From NCBI RefSeq assembly GCF_007992495.1, contig NZ_BKAJ01000149.1:1-32826 (forward strand): a DNA stretch of 32,826 bases. Direction: 5' to 3'. The notes beneath the pieces were generated by a model. That model searched no databases, was not told where the DNA came from, and worked only from the letters and a program-made list of their open reading frames with translations. The translations under genes and the position numbers were made by a program. Positions 23,360 through 31,870 of the stretch are shown here, piece by piece; the first letter of the stretch is position 1; every line of letters starts with the position of its first letter. This DNA comes from Reyranella soli. Its GTDB lineage: Bacteria; Pseudomonadota; Alphaproteobacteria; Reyranellales; Reyranellaceae.

Positions 23360-24067
23360 ATGGTGGACGTCGGGCACAAACTCACGCTGGGGATCGACAT
23401 AGGCGGCACCGGCCTCAAGGCAGCGGTCGTCGGCGAAGACCTCCGCATGCTCACCGATCGGGTGCGTGTGGCAACCCCGGTCGGGGCGCCGCCGACGACG
23501 TTCGTCGAGGCGCTGGTCGGCCTGGTCACCCCGCTCGGCGCCTTCGACCGCATCGCCGTCGGCTTTCCCGGCGTCGTGCGCAACGGTCGGGTGCTGACCG
23601 CAGCGAACCTCGGCAACGACAAGTGGGTCGGCTTCGACCTCGCCCAGGCGCTCGAAGCGGCGCTGGCAAAGCCGGTGCGGGTCGCCAACGACGCCGACCT
23701 GCAGGGACTGGCCGTGATCGCCGGCAAGGGCGTCGAGATGGTCATCACGTTGGGCACGGGCTTCGGCACGGGGCTCTATTGCGATGGTCAGCTGGCGCCG
23801 CACCTGGAGATTGCCCACCATCCCTTCCGCCATGGCGAGTCGTACGACGAGCAGCTCGGCAACGCCACGCGCAAGGTGATCGGCGGCACGCGCTGGAACA
23901 AGCGCGTGGAAAAGGCGATCGGCAACATGAGGCGGCTGACCAGCTTCGATCATCTGTTCATCGGCGGCGGCAACGCCAAGAAGATCACCTTCGCCCTCGC
24001 ACCCGACATCACCATCGTCTCGAACGAGGCCGGCATGGAGGGCGGCGTCAAACTCTGGCGCACCTGA
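23360..24067 (+). CDS. ROK family kinase, polyphosphate glucokinase-like
   Basis: A 235-residue sugar kinase. It has the ROK phosphate loop GIDIGGTGLK (11-20), catalytic Asp111 in ANDAD (109-113) and TLGTGFGTGL (130-139). The cysteine zinc motif of longer ROK proteins is absent, and the short length with NDAD...TLGTG layout resembles polyphosphate/ATP glucokinase (PPGK), which can use polyphosphate as donor. Another ROK kinase is possible. ATG at 23360 has GGAGG upstream. It is divergent from glk, which belongs to an unrelated kinase family, and converges on the cyclase gene with a five-base gap. Confidence 0.85.
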   Translation: MVDVGHKLTLGIDIGGTGLKAAVVGEDLRMLTDRVRVATPVGAPPTTFVEALVGLVTPLGAFDRIAVGFPGVVRNGRVLTAANLGNDKWVGFDLAQALEAALAKPVRVANDADLQGLAVIAGKGVEMVITLGTGFGTGLYCDGQLAPHLEIAHHPFRHGESYDEQLGNATRKVIGGTRWNKRVEKAIGNMRRLTSFDHLFIGGGNAKKITFALAPDITIVSNEAGMEGGVKLWRT

Positions 24068-24072
24068 CGCCG

Positions 24073-25278
24073 CTACGGGGCGAGCCCGAACAGCTCCGTC
24101 TCCTCGCGCACGCCACGCAGGCGATGGCGGCCGAGCGACACAAGCTCGTGGCGGCTGGCGTCGGCGGCCCGCGCGAAGGACTGCGACATCACGAGATGGC
24201 GGCCGAGGGCGTCGCACAGGCGCTCGATGCGCGAGGCCTCGTTGACAGCGGGGCCGATCACCGTGAAGTCGAGGCGCGCGTCGGCGCCGACATTGCCGTA
24301 GTTCACGTGGCCGATGTGCAAGGCGATGTCGAGCTCGGGCGTCGACAGCGAGCGGGAGCGGCGCGTCTCGGTCAGGCCCGTCATCAGCGCCAGCGCCTCC
24401 TTGGCCGCTTCGAGCGCCATCGCACAGGTCTCGGCGCGCGGCCTGTCCTCGATCCGGAAGATGGCCAAAAGCCCGTCGCCCAGGAACTTCAGGACCTCGC
24501 CGCCGCGCGCGGTGACCGGGCGCACCATGCAGTCCAGGCAGTCGTCCAGCAGCATGATCAGGTCGCGGCCCGGCAGCGTATTGGCCAGGGCCGTGAAGCC
24601 GCGCAGGTCGGTGAAGAATAGCACCGCCTCGACGCCCTGGACCTCGCCGCGTTGCACCGTGCCGGCCACCACGCGCGCCGCCGGGTCGTGGCCGAGATAG
24701 GCCGACAACAGCCCCTGGTAGACGGTGCGCATGGTCGTGGCCTTGGCAGCAAGACCGAAGACCGGCAGCAAGGCCTGCATCGCCTCGATATGGGCATCCG
24801 AAAAGCCGCCTGGACGATCGGTGGTGAGAGAGCAGACGAGGAACAGTTCGCCGACGCGTTCCGGACCGGCCGACGCCAGCTCGCCGAACTGGAAGATACG
24901 GCCCAGCCATTCCGTCATGCCGGCCAACCGCAGCTCCTCGAACACCGGCACCTCCTGCTCGGGCGGCGGCGAGGTCAGGTCATAACGGCGCTCGGCGATG
25001 CCATGCCTGATCATGGGCAAGAAGGGACTTTGCAGGATGATGGGCGAATCGGCCTCGACGTGCTGGAACTCGTAGCGCGCGCTGAGCCCCGTGGCGCGCT
25101 CCCAGATGAGGCTGCGCATACGCACCATGGGGTGCAGCGTGTTCATGCCGACGAAGGACCGCGCCACCGGCACGTCGATCTCGTTCAGGCGGCGCACGAA
25201 GCCGTCGACGATGTCGTCGAGCGAGAGGTTGCGCAGGCCGGCGTCGGCCAGCCAGTCGGTGACGGCGGTGAGCTTCAA
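24073..25278 (-). CDS. class III adenylate cyclase
   Basis: A 401-residue soluble protein with a C-terminal class III nucleotide cyclase domain (about 215-395). Metal ligands are Asp224 (FTDLRGFT) and Asp268 (LKFLGDG). Adenine-selecting residues are Lys264 and Thr339 (DFTVIG). Transition-state residues are Asn346 and Arg350 (AVNEASR). All key residues are present, so it should make cyclic AMP. The N-terminal 200 residues have no membrane segment and probably form a helical and GAF-like sensing region, seen in this cyclase group but not identified with certainty. It starts with TTG at 25278, seven bases after the VOC gene stop, with a weak AGGCGG site. It is last in a run of minus-strand genes that begins with the malonate decarboxylase operon. 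Confidence 0.88.
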   Translation of the reverse strand: MKLTAVTDWLADAGLRNLSLDDIVDGFVRRLNEIDVPVARSFVGMNTLHPMVRMRSLIWERATGLSARYEFQHVEADSPIILQSPFLPMIRHGIAERRYDLTSPPPEQEVPVFEELRLAGMTEWLGRIFQFGELASAGPERVGELFLVCSLTTDRPGGFSDAHIEAMQALLPVFGLAAKATTMRTVYQGLLSAYLGHDPAARVVAGTVQRGEVQGVEAVLFFTDLRGFTALANTLPGRDLIMLLDDCLDCMVRPVTARGGEVLKFLGDGLLAIFRIEDRPRAETCAMALEAAKEALALMTGLTETRRSRSLSTPELDIALHIGHVNYGNVGADARLDFTVIGPAVNEASRIERLCDALGRHLVMSQSFARAADASRHELVSLGRHRLRGVREETELFGLAP

Positions 25279-25285
25279 TCGCCGC

Positions 25286-25729
25286 CTAGGCCTTGACGCG
25301 ATTGCTCGCGCGGCAGCGGCAGGTGTCGAACTGGTGCAGCTCGACCATGTTGCCGCATGGATCGTTCATGAAGAGCTGCGTGGAATCGGGGCTGACGAGC
25401 CCCTCGATCACCCAGTACTTGACGCCCATACGGTCGAGCTCGGCCCGCGTTTCCTTGATGCTCCTGACGGCATAGGCGACGTGCGGCCGCGTCGGATCCT
25501 CGCCCGGGCCCTTGGCCACCGGCGAGGGCTGCTTGCCGCCGATCAGGTGGATCTGGCCGACCTCGCCGACATTGACCCAGGCGCCCGGGATGCCGGGAAT
25601 GGTCGGGCGGCCGCTGTCGCACTGCAGGCCGAGCACGTCGGCGTAGAAGTCCTGCGTTGCCTTGAGCTTGGCGCCGTCGTCGTCGACGCGAACGCCGGTG
25701 TGATGGATCTCGAGAATTTCGACGGCCAT
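25286..25729 (-). CDS. VOC family protein (glyoxalase/dioxygenase superfamily)
   Basis: A 147-residue cytoplasmic metal-binding protein with paired beta-alpha-beta-beta-beta units. Likely metal ligands are a His in IHHTGV, the His in RPHVAYAV and the Glu in NMVELHQ, followed by a Cys/Arg-rich C-terminus. Members include glyoxalases, epimerases (such as methylmalonyl-CoA epimerase) and dioxygenases; the function cannot be chosen from sequence. ATG at 25729 has AGGAGG upstream. It begins 63 bases after mdcH and runs directly into the cyclase gene, so it may be the tail of the malonate operon or start a separate two-gene unit. Confidence 0.88.
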   Translation of the reverse strand: MAVEILEIHHTGVRVDDDGAKLKATQDFYADVLGLQCDSGRPTIPGIPGAWVNVGEVGQIHLIGGKQPSPVAKGPGEDPTRPHVAYAVRSIKETRAELDRMGVKYWVIEGLVSPDSTQLFMNDPCGNMVELHQFDTCRCRASNRVKA

Positions 25730-25792
25730 TGTCTGTTTCCTCCTGGCTGGGCCGAGCATAGCGCGGGCGATGCGGCAGCCGGAAGCGGCACC

Positions 25793-26731
25793 TCAGGCTG
25801 CGACGCGACCGAGCCACGCACGCACGCCGTCCAACGTCCGGAAGTCATCGAGGCTGCGGGCGGGCAGATCCGAATGGCTGAGCAACGCCATTTCCGCCAA
25901 GGCGCGGCCAGGACCGAGTTCGAGGAAGGCCGTAGCGCCGGCTTCGACGCAAGCATCGAGGCAGGTCGCCCACTGGACGGTCTGCGAGACCTGCGCGGCG
26001 AGCTTGTCGATGCCGGCGCCGACATCGACCACGGTATCGCCGTCGATGCTGCTCAGCAGCCGTACCCCGGCGACGGGCGCGTTTGCGACCGGTGCCCGCT
26101 TCAAGAATTCGCGAAATGCGGCCGCAGCGGCCGACAGGCGCGGCGTGTGCGAGGCGACGCGCACGGCGATGGCGACGACCCGCGATGCGCCCCTCGCCTT
26201 CGCGTCGATCGCCAGGGCGTCCAGCGATGCGCCGTTGCCGCCCAGGACATAGGCGTCGCCCGGATTGACGATGGCGATCGCCGCATCGTGCAGGCGGCAG
26301 AGAGTCTCGACCGTCGCGCGCGTCAGGCCGCGTACGAAAAGCAGGCCATCGCCCGCAGAGCTGGCCGCATCCATGGCGTCAGCGCGACGCGCCACCAAAT
26401 CGAGCGCCGTCTCGGGCGCGACGAGCCCAGCCACGCTCCAGGCCGCCACCTCGCCCACGCTGTATCCGGCGACGACCAGCGGCCGCGGCCAGGCATCGCC
26501 GAGGCAGGCCTGGGCCGCCACGGCTTGCAGCGTGCACAAGACCTGGCCGACGCGATTGCCATGCAGCGTGGCGTCGTCGGACTGACGCACCAGATCACGG
26601 GCATCGCCGCCGAGCAGCCTCGCCGCATGCTCGAAAAGGCCGGCGGCCGGCAGCGCATCGCCGGTCAAGGCGAACATCCGTTCACTCTGCAGCCCCTGCC
26701 CCGAGCAGAGCAGCGCCAACGTCACGACCAT
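25793..26731 (-). CDS. mdcH: malonate decarboxylase epsilon subunit, malonyl transferase
   Basis: A 312-residue acyltransferase of the FabD fold. It loads malonate from malonyl-CoA onto the MdcC carrier and so starts the decarboxylase cycle. The oxyanion motif GQG is at 11-13, the nucleophile Ser91 is in GYSVGE (89-94), and His195 is in VASHTPRL. Ser-His spacing fits the family. ATG at 26731 overlaps the end of mdcB by ten bases. It is the last classical gene of the mdcACDEGBH cluster. Confidence 0.93.
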   Translation of the reverse strand: MVVTLALLCSGQGLQSERMFALTGDALPAAGLFEHAARLLGGDARDLVRQSDDATLHGNRVGQVLCTLQAVAAQACLGDAWPRPLVVAGYSVGEVAAWSVAGLVAPETALDLVARRADAMDAASSAGDGLLFVRGLTRATVETLCRLHDAAIAIVNPGDAYVLGGNGASLDALAIDAKARGASRVVAIAVRVASHTPRLSAAAAAFREFLKRAPVANAPVAGVRLLSSIDGDTVVDVGAGIDKLAAQVSQTVQWATCLDACVEAGATAFLELGPGRALAEMALLSHSDLPARSLDDFRTLDGVRAWLGRVAA

Positions 26732-27471
26732 GCCTCGTGAGCCTGCACGAACAGGCTCATGGCGAGCAGATCGGCCGCACCACCGGGACTGAGGCGCCGG
26801 ACAACGAAGGCGCGATGCACGGCGGCCGCACGCTCGCGCCAGCCATTCCTGCCGACGCCACCTTCCTCGAGAAAGGCGCGCGCCTCCGTCTGCGCGAACC
26901 GCAGACCCTCCCGGCCGCCCCGGTGCAACAGGTTCGTGTCCTCGACGCCGGCGATGAGCGCGAAGCAGGCCTGCACGCGGCCCGCCTCGCCGTCGACGCT
27001 GTTCAGCACCGGCAGGGCGATACGATAGATGCTGGGAAATCCCTGTGCCGCTTCCTGCCTTGCACCTCCCGCACCGTAGCGCCGCGGCCCGTCGGCGATG
27101 TCCTCACCCCAGGCGCGGACCACGGTCTCTCCGAGTGTCCGACCAGGCTCGTTCCGGCCGGCCGCGGCACAAAGAAGACCCAGGCCGAAGATGGCGCCGC
27201 GGTGGGCATTGACGCCGCCGGTCGCCGCCAGCATCGCTGCTTCGGCCTGCAGCCCTATGGCGCGCAGCCGCTTCATGCCACAGCCCGCTGCGCCGGCCTC
27301 GGCGAGGCTCGAAAAAAAAGGCCGAATAGCATCGGCGCTGCGCCGAAGGGTGTCGATATCCATATCGTCGTGGCTTCCGGAATCGACGGTGCTGACCAAA
27401 CCCGGCTTCGGATAGGTCGTCGCCTCGAGCTCGAGGCACGACACGGCGAGATTGGCGATCACCGCCGTCAT
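26722..27471 (-). CDS. mdcB: triphosphoribosyl-dephospho-CoA synthase
   Basis: A 249-residue enzyme of the CitG/MdcB family. It joins dephospho-CoA with the ribose of ATP to make the precursor of the MdcC prosthetic group. Family segments include LELEATTYPKPGLVS with DSGSHDDMD, AAMLAATGGVNAHRGAIF (both given in part), and EDTNLLHRGG near the C-terminus. ATG at 27471 overlaps the mdcG stop by four bases; the open frame upstream lies within mdcG and lacks homology. It acts together with MdcG to activate the acyl carrier subunit. Confidence 0.94.
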   Translation of the reverse strand: MTAVIANLAVSCLELEATTYPKPGLVSTVDSGSHDDMDIDTLRRSADAIRPFFSSLAEAGAAGCGMKRLRAIGLQAEAAMLAATGGVNAHRGAIFGLGLLCAAAGRNEPGRTLGETVVRAWGEDIADGPRRYGAGGARQEAAQGFPSIYRIALPVLNSVDGEAGRVQACFALIAGVEDTNLLHRGGREGLRFAQTEARAFLEEGGVGRNGWRERAAAVHRAFVVRRLSPGGAADLLAMSLFVQAHEAWS

Positions 27472-28148
27472 TGGCCCAGGAAGTCCGCCGTGTCCAGCAG
27501 AACAGCCTCTCCCGCCGTCTTCACCAGCACCTGCGCCGCCCCTTCGTGCAACTCGCGCCAATTCACGCCCGCGCCGTCGCTGCGCACCAGCTCGCCGTCG
27601 AGGTTAATGGGCGCGGCGCGTTCGAGGGCGGCGATCGTATCGGTGAGACATCGCACGTCGTGCCGCGCCGGCAACGGCAGCAGCATGTCGAGATCCGATC
27701 GCGCCGTCAGGTAGTCGAGCCCGGTCAACAACCGCCATGCCAGGCTGCCGTACAAGCGAGCCTCGCCGCCACAGGCCGCCGCAATCCCGACCAGCCGGTC
27801 CATGGTCGGCCGCCACGAGGCGGGCGCCGCCTCCATCGCGGCTTCCATGGTCGGCGGCGGCGACGTCGAGACGATGGCCTCCGCCGGGACGACGAAGGCC
27901 AGCCGACGCTTGCCCTGCGCCGGCGGCAACGGCAGGCCGAGCGGCACGCCCGCCGCATCGCCCATCTCATCGCCAGGGGCCATCCGGCGCGCGATCAGCG
28001 GCCAGCCGCGCTCGACCCACCCGGCAAGCATCGGTTCCGCTGCGACGTCACGGTGCCGCTCCAGCACCGCAGGCCAGGCCGCTGGCGAAAGGAAGGCGAG
28101 ATCGTGCCGCCGCAGCCCGGGGTCACGCCGGGTGAAGGGCGAGTTCAC
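27468..28148 (-). CDS. mdcG: phosphoribosyl-dephospho-CoA transferase (holo-ACP synthase)
   Basis: A 226-residue nucleotidyltransferase-fold enzyme that moves the dephospho-CoA-derived group onto the serine of MdcC. Motifs are YGSLAWRLLTGLDY (Gly134-Ser135) and SDLDMLL with metal-binding Asp152 and Asp154. The start is GTG at 28148, judged by the RRHDLAFLSPAAW opening typical of the family. It lies 26 bases inside the end of mdcE, with only a weak ribosome binding site, so translation is probably coupled. The length fits the family. Confidence 0.9.
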   Translation of the reverse strand: MNSPFTRRDPGLRRHDLAFLSPAAWPAVLERHRDVAAEPMLAGWVERGWPLIARRMAPGDEMGDAAGVPLGLPLPPAQGKRRLAFVVPAEAIVSTSPPPTMEAAMEAAPASWRPTMDRLVGIAAACGGEARLYGSLAWRLLTGLDYLTARSDLDMLLPLPARHDVRCLTDTIAALERAAPINLDGELVRSDGAGVNWRELHEGAAQVLVKTAGEAVLLDTADFLGQ

Positions 28149-28845
28149 GTACGCGCTCAGCGATGTCGGCCGCCTTGGGCCGGCCCTTGCGTTCCTTGCC
28201 GAGGCGATCGCGCCGGTCGCCGGCGGCAGCCTCACCCAGTACCGTCTGCAACTGGTCGGCCAGCGAACGCTTATCGTCCCAGATCGCCAGCACTGCACCG
28301 GTCTGCGCAAGATTGTCGAGGCCGGGCGCGAAGACCGGCGTCGACTTCGCCTTCTCCTGCAGCGTCTCGATCGTGAGCTTGGTCACCTTCGACATCGACG
28401 GCAGATCCATCACCACCGGCGTGGCGCCGGGCAGCGCGACCAGGGTGCGGGTCGACATTGCCGTGGCGATGAAGGCGCCCGCCGCGCTGTGGCCGTAAAG
28501 AAGACCGACCGTGTGATGGGCCTGCATGTCGGCGAGCAGCAAGCACTTGGCGAGATGGGCGAGGAACTCATTCAAGCCCAGCAGTTCGTCGCGCTTGCTC
28601 ATGCGCTGGCTGTCGCTGTCGATCAGCACCAGGATCGGGTCGCGCCCACCGGCCTCGACCGCCTTCAGCACATGGCCCGACAGACGCACCAGGTCGTCGA
28701 TGCCGAGCGGCGTGCGATCGGCAACGCCGATGACGGTGATGTGTCCGCCATCCTTCAGCGGACCCGAGCCCAGCAGGATGCCCCTGTCCTGCACGACGTC
28801 GTGGCCGGCGGGAAACAGCGAGGCGAGGATCTCAGCGAGCGTCAT
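28123..28845 (-). CDS. mdcE: malonate decarboxylase gamma subunit
   Basis: A 240-residue carboxyltransferase-fold subunit that pairs with MdcD to decarboxylate malonyl-S-ACP and release carbon dioxide. Typical segments are GSGPLKDGGHITVIGVADRT, ILVLIDSDSQRMSKRDELLG (in part), LLYGHSAAGAFIATAMS and LPSMSKVTKL. ATG at 28845 overlaps the end of mdcD by 14 bases and its own end overlaps mdcG. The C-terminal GDRRDRLGKERKGRPKAAD matches the basic tail usual in MdcE. Confidence 0.94.
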   Translation of the reverse strand: MTLAEILASLFPAGHDVVQDRGILLGSGPLKDGGHITVIGVADRTPLGIDDLVRLSGHVLKAVEAGGRDPILVLIDSDSQRMSKRDELLGLNEFLAHLAKCLLLADMQAHHTVGLLYGHSAAGAFIATAMSTRTLVALPGATPVVMDLPSMSKVTKLTIETLQEKAKSTPVFAPGLDNLAQTGAVLAIWDDKRSLADQLQTVLGEAAAGDRRDRLGKERKGRPKAADIAERVRELALHPA

Positions 28846-29767
28846 AGCGCGGCTCCCTGGCCTTGTCGGCGATCGCGGTGAATGCCTCGGTGGACAGGCC
28901 GGGAACCGATCTGGCGTCGGCGATGCCCTCGCGGGCCCAGATATCGACGGCGTCGGCGCAGTCGCCGAAGCGCTGGAGACGCTCGGTCAGGCGCGCCTGC
29001 TCGGCCTTCAGCATGTCGAGGTCGAACGCCGGAGCACGCTCGATCAGCAACAGCGCGGCGGCACGGAAGGCCTCGATCGTGTCGTCGACGAAGGCATCGG
29101 CACCGCCGATCAGCCGGCGGTTCCTGCCGCCCATGGTACGCCACACCAGGCTCTTGTCCTTGGAGTCGAACTCCTCGATGCCGCGATTGGTCTCGATGAC
29201 CTCGGGTCCCGAGACGGCGATGCGGCCATGCTCGGACACCGCCAACGCCGAGCAGGTGCCGGCAATCAGGCCGCCGCCGCCGTAGCAGCCGGAGCGGCCG
29301 CCGATCAGGCCGACCACTTTGGCACCGGCGGTGCGCGCCTCGACCAGTGCCCGCATGATCTCGGAGATCGACAGTTCGCCGGCATTGGCCTCCTGCAGCC
29401 GCACGCCGCCGGTGTCGAACAGGATCAGCACCGGGATCGCCGGCCTGGTGTCGCGCGCCGCGCGCAGCAGGCCCGTCAGCTTGGCGCCATGGACCTCGCC
29501 GAAGGCGCCGCCCATGAAGCGGCCTTCCTGCGCCGCCACGAAGAGCGGCTTGCCGCCCAGCATGCCGCGGCCGACGACGATGCCGTCGTCGAACTGCTTT
29601 GGCAGGTCGAAGAGATCGAGATGCGGGCTCATCTCGCGCGCCTCGGGGCCGATGAATTCCCGGAAGGAGCCGGCATCGAGCAGCAGCCGGACACGATCGC
29701 GCGCCGATGACTCGTACCAGCTGGAGGTGTGACGCTGGAAGGGCGTGACCGTCTTCTGGTCCGTCAT
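28832..29767 (-). CDS. mdcD: malonate decarboxylase beta subunit
   Basis: A 311-residue carboxyltransferase-fold subunit that forms the catalytic decarboxylase with MdcE. Characteristic parts are SSWYESSARDRVRLLLDAGSF near the start (in part), QEGRFMGGAFGEVHGAK, FDTGGVRLQEANAGELS and GGRSGCYGGGGLIAG. No biotin is needed in this soluble type. ATG at 29767 overlaps the mdcC stop by four bases (ATGA). The C-terminal helices DLDMLKAEQARLTERL match the family. Confidence 0.95.
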   Translation of the reverse strand: MTDQKTVTPFQRHTSSWYESSARDRVRLLLDAGSFREFIGPEAREMSPHLDLFDLPKQFDDGIVVGRGMLGGKPLFVAAQEGRFMGGAFGEVHGAKLTGLLRAARDTRPAIPVLILFDTGGVRLQEANAGELSISEIMRALVEARTAGAKVVGLIGGRSGCYGGGGLIAGTCSALAVSEHGRIAVSGPEVIETNRGIEEFDSKDKSLVWRTMGGRNRRLIGGADAFVDDTIEAFRAAALLLIERAPAFDLDMLKAEQARLTERLQRFGDCADAVDIWAREGIADARSVPGLSTEAFTAIADKAREPRYDAR

Positions 29768-30081
29768 TTCATGTCCTCCTCGATCAAGCGCACCGCCTGG
29801 GCGAGCCGCAGGGCAACGGTGTCGGCGCGCGCGCCGCCGTCATTGATCGAAAGCTTGAGACCGCCGGGCGAACGGCGCTCGACGAAGTCGGCGACGACGG
29901 CCTCCCAGACCTTGCCGAAACCGCTGATCGGCGTGCTCACGTCGATCTGGCACTCGGTGTCGGGCAGCACCCGTTCGACCAGCACCTCGAGATTGCCCGA
30001 GGCGACCACGCCGACGATCGCCTGGGCCCGTGTTCCTGCCGACCGCCGGCCAGCCGTTTGACGGTAGGAGAAGGTTTCCAT
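29764..30081 (-). CDS. mdcC: malonate decarboxylase acyl carrier protein, delta subunit
   Basis: A 105-residue carrier that holds the acetyl or malonyl group on a phosphoribosyl-dephospho-CoA arm. The attachment site is Ser28 in VVASGNLEVL, the motif shared with CitD. Other family parts are VSTPISGFGKVWEAVV and LSINDGGARADTVALRLAQA. ATG at 30081 lies seven bases after the mdcA stop; the longer open frame upstream is within mdcA. It is modified by MdcB and MdcG, loaded by MdcH, exchanged by MdcA and decarboxylated by MdcDE. Confidence 0.94.
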   Translation of the reverse strand: METFSYRQTAGRRSAGTRAQAIVGVVASGNLEVLVERVLPDTECQIDVSTPISGFGKVWEAVVADFVERRSPGGLKLSINDGGARADTVALRLAQAVRLIEEDMK

Positions 30082-30088
30082 CGCAGCC

Positions 30089-31735
30089 TCACCAGTTGCG
30101 GAAGCGGGAGGGCGCCGCATAGAGCCCGCCGGACCAATGAACCAGATCCTCGACCGAGCGCGCCGCCAGCAGACTGCGGTCGGCGTCGAGCGGATCGATG
30201 CCGAGATCCTCCGGCCAGCGCACCGCGCCGCGCTCGCGCAGCTGCTGCACCATCTTCTTGTCGCGGCCGCGGCCGACGTCGGTGTAGCCCGCCACGGCGC
30301 GGATCGCCTGCTCGCGTTCGTCGCGCGTGCGGCAAAGCAGCAGGTTGGCGATGCCGGCCTCGCTGACGATGTGCGTGACGTCGTCGGCATAGACCATGAT
30401 CGGTGCCAGCTCGAGGTTCAGCTTCTCCGCCAGATCCAGGGCGTCGAGCTTCTCGACGAAGGTCGGCACGTTCTTGTCGCCGAAGCTTTCGACGATCTGC
30501 ACCACGAGCTTGCGGCCGCGGCGCAGTGGCGCCGGCATGTCGGGCGCGGCCTCCTTCCCGGCCAGCAGCCAGGCGTCGCTGGGATGGCGGCGGCCATGGG
30601 GATCGCAGCCCATGTTGGGCGCGCCGCCGAAGCCCGCGATACGCGAAGTCGTGACGGTGGAGGAATTGCCCAGCAGGTCGATCTGCAGGGTCGAGCCGAT
30701 GAACATGTCGCAAGCATAGAGGCCCGCGGTCTGGCAGATGGCGCGGTTGGAGCGCAGAGAGCCGTCGATGCCGGTGAAGAAGATGTCTGGCCGCGCCCGG
30801 ATGTAGTCCTCCATCCCGACCTCGCCGCCGAACGAATGGATTTGCTCCACCCAGCCCGATTCAATGGCCGGGATCAGCGTCGGATGCGGGTTGAGCGCGA
30901 AGCGGGTCGCGATCTTGCCCTTGAGCCCCAGCCTCTCGGCGTAGGTCGGCAGCAGCAGCTCGATGGCCGCGGTGTTGAAGCCGATGCCATGGTTCAACCG
31001 CTTGACACCATAGGGCGCGTAGATGCCCTTGATCGCCATCATCGCCGTCAGGATCTGCGCCTCGGTGATGGCGCCGGGATCGCGGGTGAACAGCGGCTCG
31101 ACGTAGAACGGCTTGTCCGACTTCACGATGAAGTCGACGCGGTCACCGGGGATATCGACGCGCGGCACCTTGTCGACGATCTCGTTGACCTGGGCGATGA
31201 CGATGCCGTCGTGGAAGGCCGTGGCCTCGACCACCGTGGGCGTATCCTCGGTGTTGGGCCCAGTGAAGAGATTGCCGTCGCGATCGGCGCTGACCGCGAC
31301 GATCAGCGCGACGTGGGGCGTGAGGTCGACGAAGTAGCGGGCGAACAGCTCGAGGTAGGTGTGGACCGCGCCCAACTCGATCTTGCCGCCGAACAGCATC
31401 TTGGCGATGCGCGTCGACTGCGGGCCGGAAAAGGCATAGTCCAGCTTCCGGGCGATGCCCTTGTCGAACAGGTCAAGATGTTCGGGCAGTACCACGCCCG
31501 ACTGCACCATGTGCAGGTCGTGCAGCTTACCAACATCCGCCGCCGCGAGGGCGCGCGCCAGCAGGTCGGCCTGCTTCTGGTTGTCGCCCTCCAGGCAGAC
31601 GCGGTCGCCCGGTCGGATCACGGCTTCCAGCAGCCGCGTGGTGTCCCGCGCCTCGACGATCTTGCCCTTCGCCAGCGCGGCGCCGGCCGCACGGCGGACG
31701 TGGCGCGCTGCCTGCGCCTTGTTCCAGCCCATCAT
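30089..31735 (-). CDS. mdcA: malonate decarboxylase alpha subunit, acetyl-S-ACP:malonate ACP transferase
   Basis: A 548-residue CoA-transferase-like subunit that swaps the acetyl group on MdcC for malonate in each turnover. Diagnostic stretches are GDRVCLEGDNQKQADLLA, VQSGVVLPEHLDLF, HGIGFNTAAIELLLP, HSFGGEVGMEDYIRARPD and GAPNMGCDPHGRRHPS. ATG at 31735 is preferred because GGAG lies nine bases upstream and the protein then opens MMGWNKAQAARHVRRA, like relatives; ATG at 31762 has no site. It is the first gene of mdcACDEGBH. The 135-base gap before it contains TATGAT on the minus strand (31807-31802) as a possible -10 element, without a good -35 box. Confidence 0.94.
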   Translation of the reverse strand: MMGWNKAQAARHVRRAAGAALAKGKIVEARDTTRLLEAVIRPGDRVCLEGDNQKQADLLARALAAADVGKLHDLHMVQSGVVLPEHLDLFDKGIARKLDYAFSGPQSTRIAKMLFGGKIELGAVHTYLELFARYFVDLTPHVALIVAVSADRDGNLFTGPNTEDTPTVVEATAFHDGIVIAQVNEIVDKVPRVDIPGDRVDFIVKSDKPFYVEPLFTRDPGAITEAQILTAMMAIKGIYAPYGVKRLNHGIGFNTAAIELLLPTYAERLGLKGKIATRFALNPHPTLIPAIESGWVEQIHSFGGEVGMEDYIRARPDIFFTGIDGSLRSNRAICQTAGLYACDMFIGSTLQIDLLGNSSTVTTSRIAGFGGAPNMGCDPHGRRHPSDAWLLAGKEAAPDMPAPLRRGRKLVVQIVESFGDKNVPTFVEKLDALDLAEKLNLELAPIMVYADDVTHIVSEAGIANLLLCRTRDEREQAIRAVAGYTDVGRGRDKKMVQQLRERGAVRWPEDLGIDPLDADRSLLAARSVEDLVHWSGGLYAAPSRFRNW

Positions 31736-31870
31736 CCCTTGCGTCTCCAGTCGAACCCCCATGCGCCACCGGCAGCATCCCCATAGTCAAGGCGACAGGC
31801 GATCATAGAAGCCCGAAGCCGCCGTTGCTATCGAGGATATCCGGCGAGATGTGAGGCTGCGACGGGCCGC

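Noticed and set aside
31736..31870. TATGAT at 31807-31802 (minus) as a firm mdc promoter
   Set aside because: No matching -35 box lies 16-18 bases upstream, so it is only mentioned as a possibility under mdcA.
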